A DNA stretch of 64,000 nucleotides from Streptomyces sp. SID12488. Lineage in GTDB: Bacteria; Actinomycetota; Actinomycetes; Streptomycetales; Streptomycetaceae. Where the stretch lies: contig NZ_JAAGLT010000019.1 of NCBI RefSeq assembly GCF_010548275.1, positions 116,394-180,393 of the forward strand. The letters are read 5' to 3'. Below the pieces are notes generated by a model, which was given only the letters and a program-made list of their open reading frames with translations, had not been told where the DNA came from and made no database searches. The position numbers and the translations under genes were made by a program. Each line of letters starts with the position of its first letter. Within the stretch, counting starts at the first letter, position 1. Below are positions 7,514-15,316 of this stretch, piece by piece.

Positions 7514-9253
7514 TCAGCCCGCGTACGGGTCGCGCACCTTGCCCGGCCTCGCCAGGAACTCGAAGTCGCAGCCGGTGTCGGCCTGCGTGATCTGCTCGTT
7601 GTAGAGCGCGCCGTAACCGCGCTCGTACCGTTCGGCCGGCGGCGTCCACTCCGCCCGCCTGCGCGCCAACTCGTCGTCGTCCACGTTGAGTTGAAGCGAC
7701 CGTCCCTCGACGTCGAGGGTGATGGAGTCCCCGGTGCGGACGAGTGCGAGCGGTCCGCCGACGTGTGACTCGGGGGCCACGTGCAGCACGCACGTGCCGT
7801 AACTGGTCCCGCTCATCCGGGCGTCGGAGATCCGCACCATGTCCCGTACGCCCTGCTTGAGCAGGTGGTCGGGGATGGGCAGCATTCCGTACTCGGGCAT
7901 GCCCGGGCCGCCCTTGGGGCCGGAGCCGCGCAGCACCAGAACCGTGTCGGCGGTGATGGCCAACTCCGGGTCGTTGATGGTGCGTTGCATGGTCCGGTAG
8001 TCGTCGAAGACGACCGCTCGCCCGGTGTGCTTGAGCAGCTGTGGCTCGGCGGCGATGTGCTTGATGACCGCGCCGTCCGGACAGAGGTTGCCGCGCAGGA
8101 CGGCGACCCCGCCCTCGTTCGCGACCGGCTTGTCGCGCGGGCGGATGACGTCGTCGTTGTGCACCTGCGCGCCGTCGAGCTGCTCGCGCATGCTGTCGTA
8201 CGACACCGTCGGCCGGTCCAGGTGCAGCAGATCGGTGATCCGGGAGAGGAATCCGGGCAGGCCCCCGGCGAAGTGGAAGTCCTCCATCAGGTACGTCTGT
8301 CCACCCGGCCGTACGTTGGCCAGCACCGGTACGGTCCGCGCGATGCGGTCGAAGTCGTCGAGGGTGAGTCGGACGCCGGCCCGGCCCGCCATGGCGATCA
8401 GATGGATCACGGCGTTGGTGGAGCCGCCGAGACCGAGGACGGTCGTGACCGCGTCGGTGAAGGCGTCGGCAGTGAGGATGTCGCACAACTTGCGGTCCTG
8501 GTGGACCAGTTCGACGATCCTGAGGCCCGAAGCGGCGGCCATCCGGTCGTGCCCGGAGTCGACGGCGGGGATGCTGGACGCTCCCGGCACGGTCACGCCG
8601 AGGGCCTCGGCGGCGGCGGTGAGCGTGGACGCCGTACCCATGGTCATGCAGTGCCCGGGGGAACGGGCGAGCCCGCTCTCCAGCTCCGTCATCTCGCAGT
8701 CGCCGATGAGCCCGGCGCGCTTGTCGTCCCAGTACTTCCACATGTCGGTGCCGGAGCCGAGGATCTCGTTGCGCCAGTGCCCGGGCAGCATCGGCCCGGC
8801 GGGCACGAAGACGGTCGGCAGATCGACGGACGCAGCGCCCATCAGCAGGGCGGGCGTGGACTTGTCGCAGCCGCCCATCAGGACGGCCCCGTCGACCGGG
8901 TACGAGCGCAGCAGCTCCTCCGTCTCCATGGCGAGGAGGTTGCGGTAGAGCATCGGGGTCGGCTTCTGGAAGGTCTCACTGAGGGTGGAGACCGGGAACT
9001 CCAGGGGGAATCCGCCCGCCTGCCACACGCCCCGCTTGACGGCCTGCGCCCGGTCACGGAGGTGCACATGACAGGGGTTGATGTCCGACCAGGTGTTGAG
9101 GATCGCGATGACGGGCTTGCCGAGGTGCTCCTCGGGGAGGTAGCCGAGCTGGCGGGTGCGGGCCCGGTGGCTGAAGGAACGCAGCCCGTCGGTCCCGTAC
9201 CACTGATGGCTCCTGAGCTCCTCCGGCGCTTTTCGTGCCTGGCCGGGCTTCAT
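7514..9253 (-). CDS. IlvD/Edd-family sugar-acid dehydratase (L-arabinonate/galactonate type)
   Basis: A 579-residue iron-sulfur dehydratase. The cysteines expected to hold the cluster are at residues 61 (INPCH), 129 (GGCDKSTPA) and 202 (SPGHCMTMG), a spacing close to that of characterised L-arabinonate and D-xylonate dehydratases. The fold ends with the family SGTSYGTC segment. These enzymes convert an aldonic acid to a 2-keto-3-deoxy acid. The next gene upstream encodes a DHDPS-family lyase, the usual partner for the following step. I chose the ATG at 9251-9253 because it overlaps the upstream stop codon by four bases; a GTG nine bases earlier is the alternative. It is not IlvD itself: length and gene context fit sugar acids. 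The exact substrate is inferred. Confidence 0.87.
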   Translation of the reverse strand: MKPGQARKAPEELRSHQWYGTDGLRSFSHRARTRQLGYLPEEHLGKPVIAILNTWSDINPCHVHLRDRAQAVKRGVWQAGGFPLEFPVSTLSETFQKPTPMLYRNLLAMETEELLRSYPVDGAVLMGGCDKSTPALLMGAASVDLPTVFVPAGPMLPGHWRNEILGSGTDMWKYWDDKRAGLIGDCEMTELESGLARSPGHCMTMGTASTLTAAAEALGVTVPGASSIPAVDSGHDRMAAASGLRIVELVHQDRKLCDILTADAFTDAVTTVLGLGGSTNAVIHLIAMAGRAGVRLTLDDFDRIARTVPVLANVRPGGQTYLMEDFHFAGGLPGFLSRITDLLHLDRPTVSYDSMREQLDGAQVHNDDVIRPRDKPVANEGGVAVLRGNLCPDGAVIKHIAAEPQLLKHTGRAVVFDDYRTMQRTINDPELAITADTVLVLRGSGPKGGPGMPEYGMLPIPDHLLKQGVRDMVRISDARMSGTSYGTCVLHVAPESHVGGPLALVRTGDSITLDVEGRSLQLNVDDDELARRRAEWTPPAERYERGYGALYNEQITQADTGCDFEFLARPGKVRDPYAG

Positions 9254-10161
9254 ATGGACCACCCGGCGGCTATCTCGGCGACCTCGGCGCGTTCACCCTC
9301 GGGCAGCGCGCGGCTCGGCGGGCGGACATCGCGGCGGCACAGCCCGAGGGAGGCAAGGGCCTCCTTGACGACGGTCACGTTGTTCGCGGAGGCGTTGGCA
9401 CCGCGCAGCTCCTCGAAGCGGCGGATCTGCTCCCAGACCTTCATGGCTCCCGGGTAGTCCCCCGATCGAAGCGCTTCGATCATGTTCAGCGAGACGGCCG
9501 GGGCGACGTTCACCAGGCCGGAGGTGAACCCGGTGGCGCCGGCCGAGAAGTAGGAGGGGGCATAGGGCTCGGCGAGCCCGGCCACCCACACGAAGCGTTC
9601 GAGGCCGGCGTCCCGCGCGAACGCGGCGAAACGGGCGGCGTCCGGGACGGCGTACTTCACACCGATGACGTTCGGGCAGACGTCGGCGAGTTCGGCGAGC
9701 CTGAGGCCGCTCAGCGAGGCGTTGCGGATGTACGGGACGACCCCGAGGTCGGGCACGGCCTCGGCGATGGCCCGGTGGTAGTCGACCCAGCCGCCCTCCG
9801 AGACGTACGGGTGGATGGGCTGATGGACCATCACCATCGCGGCCCCGCTGTCCTGAGCGTGCCGGGCGGCTGCCACGGCGGTCGGGACGTCGTGCCCGAC
9901 ACCCACGAGGATCACGGCCCGGTCGCCGACCTCGTCGACGGTCAACTCGGTGACGAGGCGCCGCTCTTCGGGGGTCAGGGTGTAGAACTCGCCCGTGTTG
10001 CCGTTCGGGGTGAGGGTGGTGATGCCACCGTCGACAAGTCGGCGCAACAGGGCCCGGTGGGCGGACTGGTCGACGGTGCCGTCCTCGGCGAACGGGGTCA
10101 CCGGGATCGCCACCACGTCGGCCAGGGCCGCCCGTTGGGCCTCGAACGCCACGCCGCTCAT
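9250..10161 (-). CDS. Dihydrodipicolinate synthase-family sugar-acid lyase/dehydratase
   Basis: A TIM-barrel class I aldolase-fold enzyme, 303 residues. The Schiff-base lysine is Lys169 (VIGVKYAVPD) and the conserved tyrosine is Tyr144 (VVPYIRNAS); the carboxylate-binding loop is TPNGNTGEFY (residues 51-60). Coupled to an IlvD/Edd dehydratase, the likely job is conversion of 2-keto-3-deoxy-L-arabinonate (or a related keto-deoxy acid) to alpha-ketoglutarate semialdehyde, or its retro-aldol cleavage. It overlaps its neighbours by four bases on both sides, with the GntR gene upstream and the dehydratase gene downstream. It is not the lysine-pathway DapA, which is the gene at 38833. An 18-base perfect palindrome (9464-9481) lies inside the coding region. 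Confidence 0.85.
   Translation of the reverse strand: MSGVAFEAQRAALADVVAIPVTPFAEDGTVDQSAHRALLRRLVDGGITTLTPNGNTGEFYTLTPEERRLVTELTVDEVGDRAVILVGVGHDVPTAVAAARHAQDSGAAMVMVHQPIHPYVSEGGWVDYHRAIAEAVPDLGVVPYIRNASLSGLRLAELADVCPNVIGVKYAVPDAARFAAFARDAGLERFVWVAGLAEPYAPSYFSAGATGFTSGLVNVAPAVSLNMIEALRSGDYPGAMKVWEQIRRFEELRGANASANNVTVVKEALASLGLCRRDVRPPSRALPEGERAEVAEIAAGWSI
9464..9481. promoter_or_regulatory. 18-bp perfect palindrome inside the aldolase gene
   Basis: GATCGAAGCGCTTCGATC is its own reverse complement and shares the AAGCGCTT core with the site at 7433-7444. It encodes part of MIEALRS, so it may be chance codon use or an intragenic operator or roadblock site. Confidence 0.3.
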
Positions 10162-10826
10162 TCCTGACCGCCCTCTCCCTGGACCTCGGACTCCCCTGCG
10201 GGGTAAGCCCGTTGCACGAACGACTCGATGTGCGCGTGCAGGGCTCGCGCCGCACCGTCCGAGTCCCCGGCGAGGGCGAGCCGCAGGATCTCCCGGTGCT
10301 CGTCCGCCTCCCGCTCCCAGGAGGGGTTGGCCGCCCAGGCGACGGCGGAGACAAGGGCGGCCTGGTCGCGCACCTCGTCGAGCATCCGGCCGAGCAGCGG
10401 ATTGCCGCACCTGACGTACAGCGAGCGGTGGAACTCCCGGTTGGCCAGGGAGCGTTCGGCGGTGTCGGTCGCCTCGTCGGCCCTGGTGAGCGCATCCCGG
10501 GCGGCGTCGAGCGAGGCGCCTCTGCGCACGGACCGCTTGAGGGCCTCCGGCTCCAGCAGCAGCCGCACGTCGTAGACCTCGCGCGCCATGTCCGCGTCCA
10601 CCATGCGCACCGTGACGCCCTTGTACTGGTTCATCACGACGAGCCCGGTGCCGGCCAGCGTCTTGAGCGCCTCGCGCACCGGGGTCTTCGACACCCCGAA
10701 CTGTGCGGCGATCTCGGTCTCGACCAGGGCCTGACCCGGCGTCAACTGCCCGGTGAGGATGCGGTGTTTGATGCCCTCCAGCACGAACAGCGTGCGGGAC
10801 GGGATCGGCGTGGGCACAGAGGTCAT
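10158..10826 (-). CDS. GntR-family (FadR-type) transcriptional regulator
   Basis: A repressor-type regulator of 222 residues. The N-terminal winged helix covers about residues 12-78, with the recognition segment VETEIAAQFGVSKTPVREALKTL. The all-helical C-terminal FCD effector domain covers about 85-205 and shows the conserved Asp/His pattern (DVRLLLEPEAL, NREFHRSLY, DEHREILRLAL) that binds a metal and an organic acid. It is the first gene of the operon and overlaps the aldolase-fold gene by four bases, so it probably controls the sugar-acid genes and itself in response to an acidic sugar. Candidate operators lie at 10901-10923. Confidence 0.9.
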   Translation of the reverse strand: MTSVPTPIPSRTLFVLEGIKHRILTGQLTPGQALVETEIAAQFGVSKTPVREALKTLAGTGLVVMNQYKGVTVRMVDADMAREVYDVRLLLEPEALKRSVRRGASLDAARDALTRADEATDTAERSLANREFHRSLYVRCGNPLLGRMLDEVRDQAALVSAVAWAANPSWEREADEHREILRLALAGDSDGAARALHAHIESFVQRAYPAGESEVQGEGGQE

Positions 10827-10900
10827 GCGTGCCTCTCGGAAGCTTGACGGACCGGATCCACCGGATCAGATCTCGCGTATCGGATCTCACATATCGCGTC

Positions 10901-10923
10901 TCATATATGACGTACGAAGTACG
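10901..10923. promoter_or_regulatory. Candidate GntR operators upstream of the operon
   Basis: Two adjacent symmetric motifs lie 75-97 bases upstream of the GntR start: the perfect palindrome TCATATATGA (10901-10910) and CGTAC-GAA-GTACG (10911-10923). The segment is AT-rich compared with its surroundings. Location and symmetry fit autoregulation; binding is inferred. Confidence 0.45.
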
Positions 10924-11014
10924 ACGGCTTGAAGGTAGGAGGGGTGCCGTGTTTCGTCAACGCTTCCGACAAAGAAAGTAAAGAAGACGCATGATGCGGA
11001 GGCCGTCGCGTGAG

Positions 11015-11767
11015 TCAGATGAGCTTCGTGGTGCCTTCGTACGCGGTGTCGGTGGGCCCGCCGAAGACGGCGGCGGCACGGTCGGTGGCCGCGTCGGGAG
11101 TGAGCGTGGGCCCGACGTGCGTGACGAGCAGCGAAGCGGCCCCCTTCGCGTACGCGCCGGCGTCCTCCGGCGTCAGATGCACCTGTTCGCCATCGCCATC
11201 ACCATGCCGGTCGATGTCGGCCTCGCACAGGAACAGGTCGGCGCCCCGTGCGAGTTCGCCTAGCGCGTCACAGGGTCCGGTGTCCCCGGAGTACGCGAGA
11301 ACCTTCCCCTGCGACTCGGCACGCAGTCCGTACGCCTCCATGCCGTGGGAGACGGCACGGGTCGTGAGGCGCAGGTTCCAGTGTCGGACGGTGTGGCCGT
11401 CGTACAGCGGCCTGAAGTCGAGGATTCCGCTCAGGAAGCCGAGGTTGGGCTGCCCGAAGAACCCCGCGATCCGGCGCGCGCACTCACGCGGCGCGTAGAC
11501 GGGGATCGGCGCCGGCGGGGTCAGCCCGCCGTACGCGAACCCGTACACGGCGGCGAGCAGATCGGCGTTGTGATCGGCGTGCAGATGGGAGATCCAGATC
11601 GCGGTGAGCCGTGCGGGATCGGTGTGCCTCTGCAACTCAGCGAACGTTCCGGGCCCGGCGTCCACCCACACCTCCGCGCCGCCGCCGCGCACCAGATAGC
11701 CGGAGCAGGGGCGTCCCGGCTCCGGATGCGGAGAGGCGGTGCCGAGGACGGTGAGGCTCAGGGGCAT
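11015..11767 (-). CDS. MBL-fold metallo-hydrolase (RNase Z-like)
   Basis: A predicted zinc hydrolase of 250 residues. The metal-binding signature HLHADH is at residues 61-66, with later ligands in the AVSHGMEAYG and AYSGDTGPCD segments and a terminal LVTHVGP. The overall layout (glycine-rich start SLTVLGTASPHPEPGRP, early HxHxDH, SGDT segment) resembles the tRNase Z/PhnP branch of the fold rather than beta-lactamases. It has no signal peptide. It is divergent from the hydrolase at 12039 and is separated from the GntR operon by about 190 bases. The substrate is unknown; small phosphodiesters or other esters are possible. Confidence 0.85.
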   Translation of the reverse strand: MPLSLTVLGTASPHPEPGRPCSGYLVRGGGAEVWVDAGPGTFAELQRHTDPARLTAIWISHLHADHNADLLAAVYGFAYGGLTPPAPIPVYAPRECARRIAGFFGQPNLGFLSGILDFRPLYDGHTVRHWNLRLTTRAVSHGMEAYGLRAESQGKVLAYSGDTGPCDALGELARGADLFLCEADIDRHGDGDGEQVHLTPEDAGAYAKGAASLLVTHVGPTLTPDAATDRAAAVFGGPTDTAYEGTTKLI

Positions 11768-11939
11768 GCGGGGAGCGTACGGGGCGGTGCGCTCCCCGCG
11801 GGGCTGCTCGCCCTTCTTTCCACCTACCCGCTCGTTCATCGCGTCCGGGCACGGAGCCTCCGTGAAAACCCGTTGGCGGGCCACGGCGGCCACTGCTACC
11901 TTGCCGGTGGCCGTGCGAGAGAACGAGGAGGTGGTACCC

Positions 11940-11993
11940 GTGAACACAGTATCGACATGGGTGCTCTCCTCCGGGGTCACGGTCGGGCGATAG
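11940..11993 (+). CDS. Possible 17-residue leader peptide
   Basis: A short reading frame, GTG to TAG, that would encode MNTVSTWVLSSGVTVGR. It is preceded by a strong ribosome-binding sequence (GAGGAGGTGG, about six bases before the GTG). The stop codon abuts the left arm of a hairpin that surrounds the ribosome-binding site of the alpha/beta hydrolase gene. I see no other gene in this 271-base divergent region. The peptide resembles no leader that I can name. That the frame is translated is an inference from the ribosome-binding site and its position. Confidence 0.4.
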   Translation: MNTVSTWVLSSGVTVGR

Positions 11994-12038
11994 GTCGTCC
12001 GGGAGCGCCGTTCACGCGCACTCCCGAAAGGCACGACC
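11993..12038 (+). promoter_or_regulatory. Hairpin around the ribosome-binding site of the hydrolase gene
   Basis: Outer arms GGTCGT (11993-11998) and ACGACC (12033-12038), and inner arms CGGGAG (12000-12005) and CTCCCG (12021-12026), form a two-part stem. The Shine-Dalgarno-like GAAAGG lies between the right-hand arms and the ATG at 12039 follows at once. Folded RNA would hinder initiation; a ribosome on the leader frame would open the outer stem. This layout suggests translational attenuation. Confidence 0.4.
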
Positions 12039-12776
12039 ATGCGATTCACTTCCGAACAGCGTCTCGACGACGGCGTCCTCGAACGCGAATTCACCCTCGG
12101 CGACATCCCCGGCACCCTGTGGACTCCCAACTCTGCCGGCTCTTCCGGGGCCGCACCGGCCCCGCTGATCCTGATGGCCCACAACAACGGCCTGCCCAGG
12201 AGGGAAGCCCGGCTGGTGGCCCGGGCCCGGCACTCCGCGGCGCACGGCTACGCGGTGGCCTCCATCGACACCCCCGGGTGCGGTGACCGGCCCCGTTCCG
12301 CCGCCGACGAACAGGCCCGAGCCGACCTCCGCCGGGCAATGCAGGCCGGCGAGCCGGTCGACGAGATCTTCGAGTCCCTCGTCGGCCCGCTGGTCGAAAA
12401 GGCGGTCCCGGAATGGCGGACCACCCTGGACGCCCTCCTTGCGCTGCCCGAGATCGGCGGCCCGGTCGGCTACACGAGCTGGACCGCCCTCGGCATCCGG
12501 CTGGCGGCGGTCGAGCCGCGCATCGTCGCCGCCGGTTTCTTCGCCGGGGGTTACGTGCCCCGCGCCCAGCGCGAGGAGGCCCGGCAGGTCACCATCCCGC
12601 TGCTGTTCCTGCTGCAGTGGGACGACGAAGGCAACCCCAGGCAGCGGGCCCTGGACCTGTTCGACGCCTTCGGCAGCAAGGAGAAGACGCTGCACGCCAA
12701 CCTGGGCGGACACACCGGTACCCCGTGGTTCGAGGCTGAGGACGGGAGCCGGTTCTTCGGCCGACACCTGAAGTGA
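12039..12776 (+). CDS. Alpha/beta hydrolase (dienelactone hydrolase-like), atypical nucleophile elbow
   Basis: A 245-residue single-domain hydrolase. Strand and helix order fits the fold: LILMAHNNGL (oxyanion region, about residues 45-54), GYAVASIDTPGCGDRP (69-84), a helical cap, then GPVGYTSWTALGIRLA where the GxSxG elbow is expected, FLLQWDDEGNP (acid region) and NLGGHTGTPWF (histidine). The canonical GxSxG is not present; the only serine at the elbow is in YTSWT. So it may be catalytically altered or inactive. A strong terminator follows at 12782. A leader peptide and hairpin precede it. It has no signal peptide and no obvious operon partner. The substrate is unknown. Confidence 0.75.
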   Translation: MRFTSEQRLDDGVLEREFTLGDIPGTLWTPNSAGSSGAAPAPLILMAHNNGLPRREARLVARARHSAAHGYAVASIDTPGCGDRPRSAADEQARADLRRAMQAGEPVDEIFESLVGPLVEKAVPEWRTTLDALLALPEIGGPVGYTSWTALGIRLAAVEPRIVAAGFFAGGYVPRAQREEARQVTIPLLFLLQWDDEGNPRQRALDLFDAFGSKEKTLHANLGGHTGTPWFEAEDGSRFFGRHLK

Positions 12777-12781
12777 GGCCG

Positions 12782-12832
12782 GGCCGCCGCTCATCGAGGA
12801 CGGGTCCCGGCCCACCCCGATGAGCGGCGGCC
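12782..12832 (+). terminator. Strong hairpin terminator after the hydrolase gene
   Basis: Perfect 15-base arms, GGCCGCCGCTCATCG (12782-12796) and its complement (12818-12832), enclose a 21-base GC-rich loop. There is no U tract, as is common in Streptomyces. Confidence 0.75.
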
Positions 12833-12971
12833 GGCAGCGCACCACCGCCCCGATCGCGGCGGTATCGGCCATCGGCGGTACCGGCCCGGTCGGGGCGCGG
12901 CGGGGGCGGGGGCCGAACCAAGGCACCTTACCGATCCCGACCCCCACCCCTTAGCCCCACGATGACCAGGC

Positions 12972-14207
12972 ATGACGACTCGAAACCGGTCCGCGATGCG
13001 CGTCCTCCGGGACCGCGACGCCGGCCTCTACCTCACCGGGGTCGTGATCTCCGGCTTCGGTACGTCGGCCCTGTGGCTGGCGTCCGGGATCTGGGTCAAG
13101 GATCTCACCGGCTCCGACGGCCTGGCCGCGCTCTGTCTGTTCGCGATGTGGGCGCCGAGCCTGGCGGGTCCGCTGCTGGGCACGCTCGCCGACCGCACCC
13201 GCCGAAAACCGCTCCTGATCCGGACGAACCTGGCCCTGGCGGCACTGTTGCCTGCCCTGTTCGCGGTCGACTCCGCGGGCCGCGTGTGGATCCTCTTCGC
13301 CGTCCTGCTGGTGTACGGCGCGGCGGGCGTCGTCCATGACGCGGCCGAGGCTGCACTCATCGCCTCGGCTGTCGACAAGTCTCTTCTGGGCGACTTCAAC
13401 GGCCTGCGCATGACGGCGAACGAGAGCATGAAACTGATCGCCCCGCTGGCCGGCGCCGGCCTCTACGCGGCGTACGGCGGCCCGTTCGTGGCCCTCCTGG
13501 ACGCCGTCACGTTCGTCCTCGCCACGCTCCTGTACGCCTGTCTGCGCGTCCACGAGAGCCCCCCGCCGCCCCCGAAGACCAGCTGGCGCACCCGGACCGC
13601 AGAGGGCGCCGCCTACCTGTGGCGGCACGAACGGCTGCGCCCGCTCGTCCTGGCGGGCGGCACGACGATGCTCCTGTCGGGCCTGAGCGCCGCCACCCTC
13701 TACGCCGTCATCGAGGGGCTCGGCCACTCACCCGCGTACGCCGGTCCGCTGTACGTCCTCCAGGGCGTCGGCTCGGTGGCGGTCGGCCTGGCCTCGGGCC
13801 CGCTGCTGCGCCGTCTCGGAGAGCGCGGGTTCGCGGCGTACGGCATCGCCCTGACCGGCGCCGCCATGGCCCTGCGGGCGGTCCCGGCCGACCTCGCGGT
13901 CCTCGGCTCCGCCGTGGCCGCCGGGACGGGCCTGCCGTGCGTCCTGATCGCGGGCCTCACCGCCGTACAGCGGGAGACCCCGCAGGAAATGCTCGGCCGT
14001 ACCGCCGCGACCGCCAACACCCTGTTGTTCGCGCCCACGGCGATCGGGCTGGCCGTGGGCGCGGCGCTGATCGAACCCGTCGGCCACCAGGTGCTTCTCG
14101 TCGGCTGCGCCCTCGCTCTGCTGCTGACCGCGCTCCCGCTGTCTCAGCGCCGGGCCAGCGCGTCCCGTACGGAGTCCAGGTCGGCGTCCGACGCCAACCC
14201 GGCGTGA
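12972..14207 (+). CDS. MFS transporter
   Basis: A membrane protein of 411 residues with about 12 hydrophobic segments. The loop between helices 2 and 3 carries a GTLADRTRRKPLL sequence, the MFS motif A (G-x-x-x-D-R-x-x-R-R), around residues 73-85. This looks like the enterobactin-exporter/H+ antiporter branch. The central loop is proline-rich (ESPPPPPKTSWR, about 196-207). The C-terminal 20 codons overlap the convergent alanine-rich gene by 64 bases. No adjacent regulator or enzyme gene suggests the cargo; multidrug or small-metabolite export is possible. Confidence 0.88.
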   Translation: MTTRNRSAMRVLRDRDAGLYLTGVVISGFGTSALWLASGIWVKDLTGSDGLAALCLFAMWAPSLAGPLLGTLADRTRRKPLLIRTNLALAALLPALFAVDSAGRVWILFAVLLVYGAAGVVHDAAEAALIASAVDKSLLGDFNGLRMTANESMKLIAPLAGAGLYAAYGGPFVALLDAVTFVLATLLYACLRVHESPPPPPKTSWRTRTAEGAAYLWRHERLRPLVLAGGTTMLLSGLSAATLYAVIEGLGHSPAYAGPLYVLQGVGSVAVGLASGPLLRRLGERGFAAYGIALTGAAMALRAVPADLAVLGSAVAAGTGLPCVLIAGLTAVQRETPQEMLGRTAATANTLLFAPTAIGLAVGAALIEPVGHQVLLVGCALALLLTALPLSQRRASASRTESRSASDANPA

Positions 14208-15316
14208 TAGAGCCGCAGTTCGGTGGCCCCGAGCCCGGCCGCGCGCTCCGCGTCCGCCGCGAGGGTGCCCGGCCTGCCGCCCATCCCCGAGACCACGACG
14301 AAGTTGGCGGCCAGGACACCCCCCTTCCGCTCCACCTCCGCGAACGGCGTCAGCAGGCCCGCCCCGCCCGCGCACGGCACGACCACACCGTCCGCGACGG
14401 ACAGGATGTGCGCGGGGTCCACACCCGCGTTGGCGCCGACGTGGTACGAGACGGGGTCGGCGTGCAGCAGTACCTGGAAGCCGGCCGGGGCCGCCGCCCG
14501 CACGGCCGCGACGGCCGCCTCCTGGAGCGTGCGTGCCGTTTCCTCGCGCCACGCGCACGCGCGGGCCGCCTTCTCGTCACCGAGGGACTTCTCGACCCCG
14601 GCCCAGCCCCCGTGATCCGGCTCGCCCCGCCAGAGCGGCTCCAGCGCGGCGCGTACGGCCGCCGCCAGCTCGTCGGGGTCGAGACCCTGGCCGCCGTACC
14701 CGGCCCGGCAGGACGGGCAGAAGCACAGGGCCATCAGATACTGGCCGGCCTCGCCGAGACCGATGGCGCCGGTCTTGTCGTGGGCGTGCAGATGCGCGAG
14801 CCCGTACCAGCCGAGGGACTCCAGTTCCGTACCGCGCGCCCCGGGCCGTACGGCGGCCTCGACGGCGAGATCGACGAGGTACGCGCGCGTGGCGGGCTGC
14901 GCGATGCAGGGCGCCCACGGGTAACGGTCCCCGTAGGCGTTGACCACTGAGGTGTCCGGACGGTCGGCACCCAGGCGGGAGTTGTGCGCGAGGACGACCC
15001 AGGTGTGCACGTCGAGGCCCGCCTCGGCGAGGGCGCCGGCGGCCTCTCCGTACGCGTCCCCGGGGGCCCAGGCCCCGGCGGCGTACGGGCGCAGTTCGCG
15101 GCCCGCCCAGCGCCCGTCCGTGGGGTCGGTGGGGTACAGCACGGCCGCGTGCTCGGCGGTGACGATGCGGTGACGCGGGTGACGGGGGGTCAACGCGCGC
15201 GTGGAGTGGTACGCGGAGGCGAGGGTCACCTGTTCCACGCCGAGCGCGGCGATCCGGCGGGCGGCGTAGGGGTCGCCGTTGACGTCCCAGGGATAGACGA
15301 ACGCGGACGCCTTCAC
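14144..15316 (-). CDS. Alanine-rich protein of unknown function linked to kdgD
   Basis: I do not recognise a characterised family. The protein is 390 residues long and reads like a TIM-barrel hydrolase: it starts MKASAFVYPWDVNGD, has repeated beta-alpha units, acidic residues at strand ends (WYGLAHLHAHDK, VLLHADPVSYH) and one CxxC pair in CFCPSCRAGYGG near residue 200. It has no signal peptide. Its GTG start overlaps the kdgD stop codon by four bases, so it is made together with an aldarate-pathway enzyme and is probably involved in breakdown of uronate-containing sugars. The end overlaps the MFS gene on the other strand. Confidence 0.7.
   Translation of the reverse strand: MKASAFVYPWDVNGDPYAARRIAALGVEQVTLASAYHSTRALTPRHPRHRIVTAEHAAVLYPTDPTDGRWAGRELRPYAAGAWAPGDAYGEAAGALAEAGLDVHTWVVLAHNSRLGADRPDTSVVNAYGDRYPWAPCIAQPATRAYLVDLAVEAAVRPGARGTELESLGWYGLAHLHAHDKTGAIGLGEAGQYLMALCFCPSCRAGYGGQGLDPDELAAAVRAALEPLWRGEPDHGGWAGVEKSLGDEKAARACAWREETARTLQEAAVAAVRAAAPAGFQVLLHADPVSYHVGANAGVDPAHILSVADGVVVPCAGGAGLLTPFAEVERKGGVLAANFVVVSGMGGRPGTLAADAERAAGLGATELRLYHAGLASDADLDSVRDALARR

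Noticed and set aside
7514..9253. Dihydroxy-acid dehydratase IlvD of branched-chain amino acid synthesis
   Set aside because: Same superfamily, but the cysteine spacing and the coupling to a DHDPS-family lyase, GntR regulator and sugar permeases fit a sugar-acid dehydratase.
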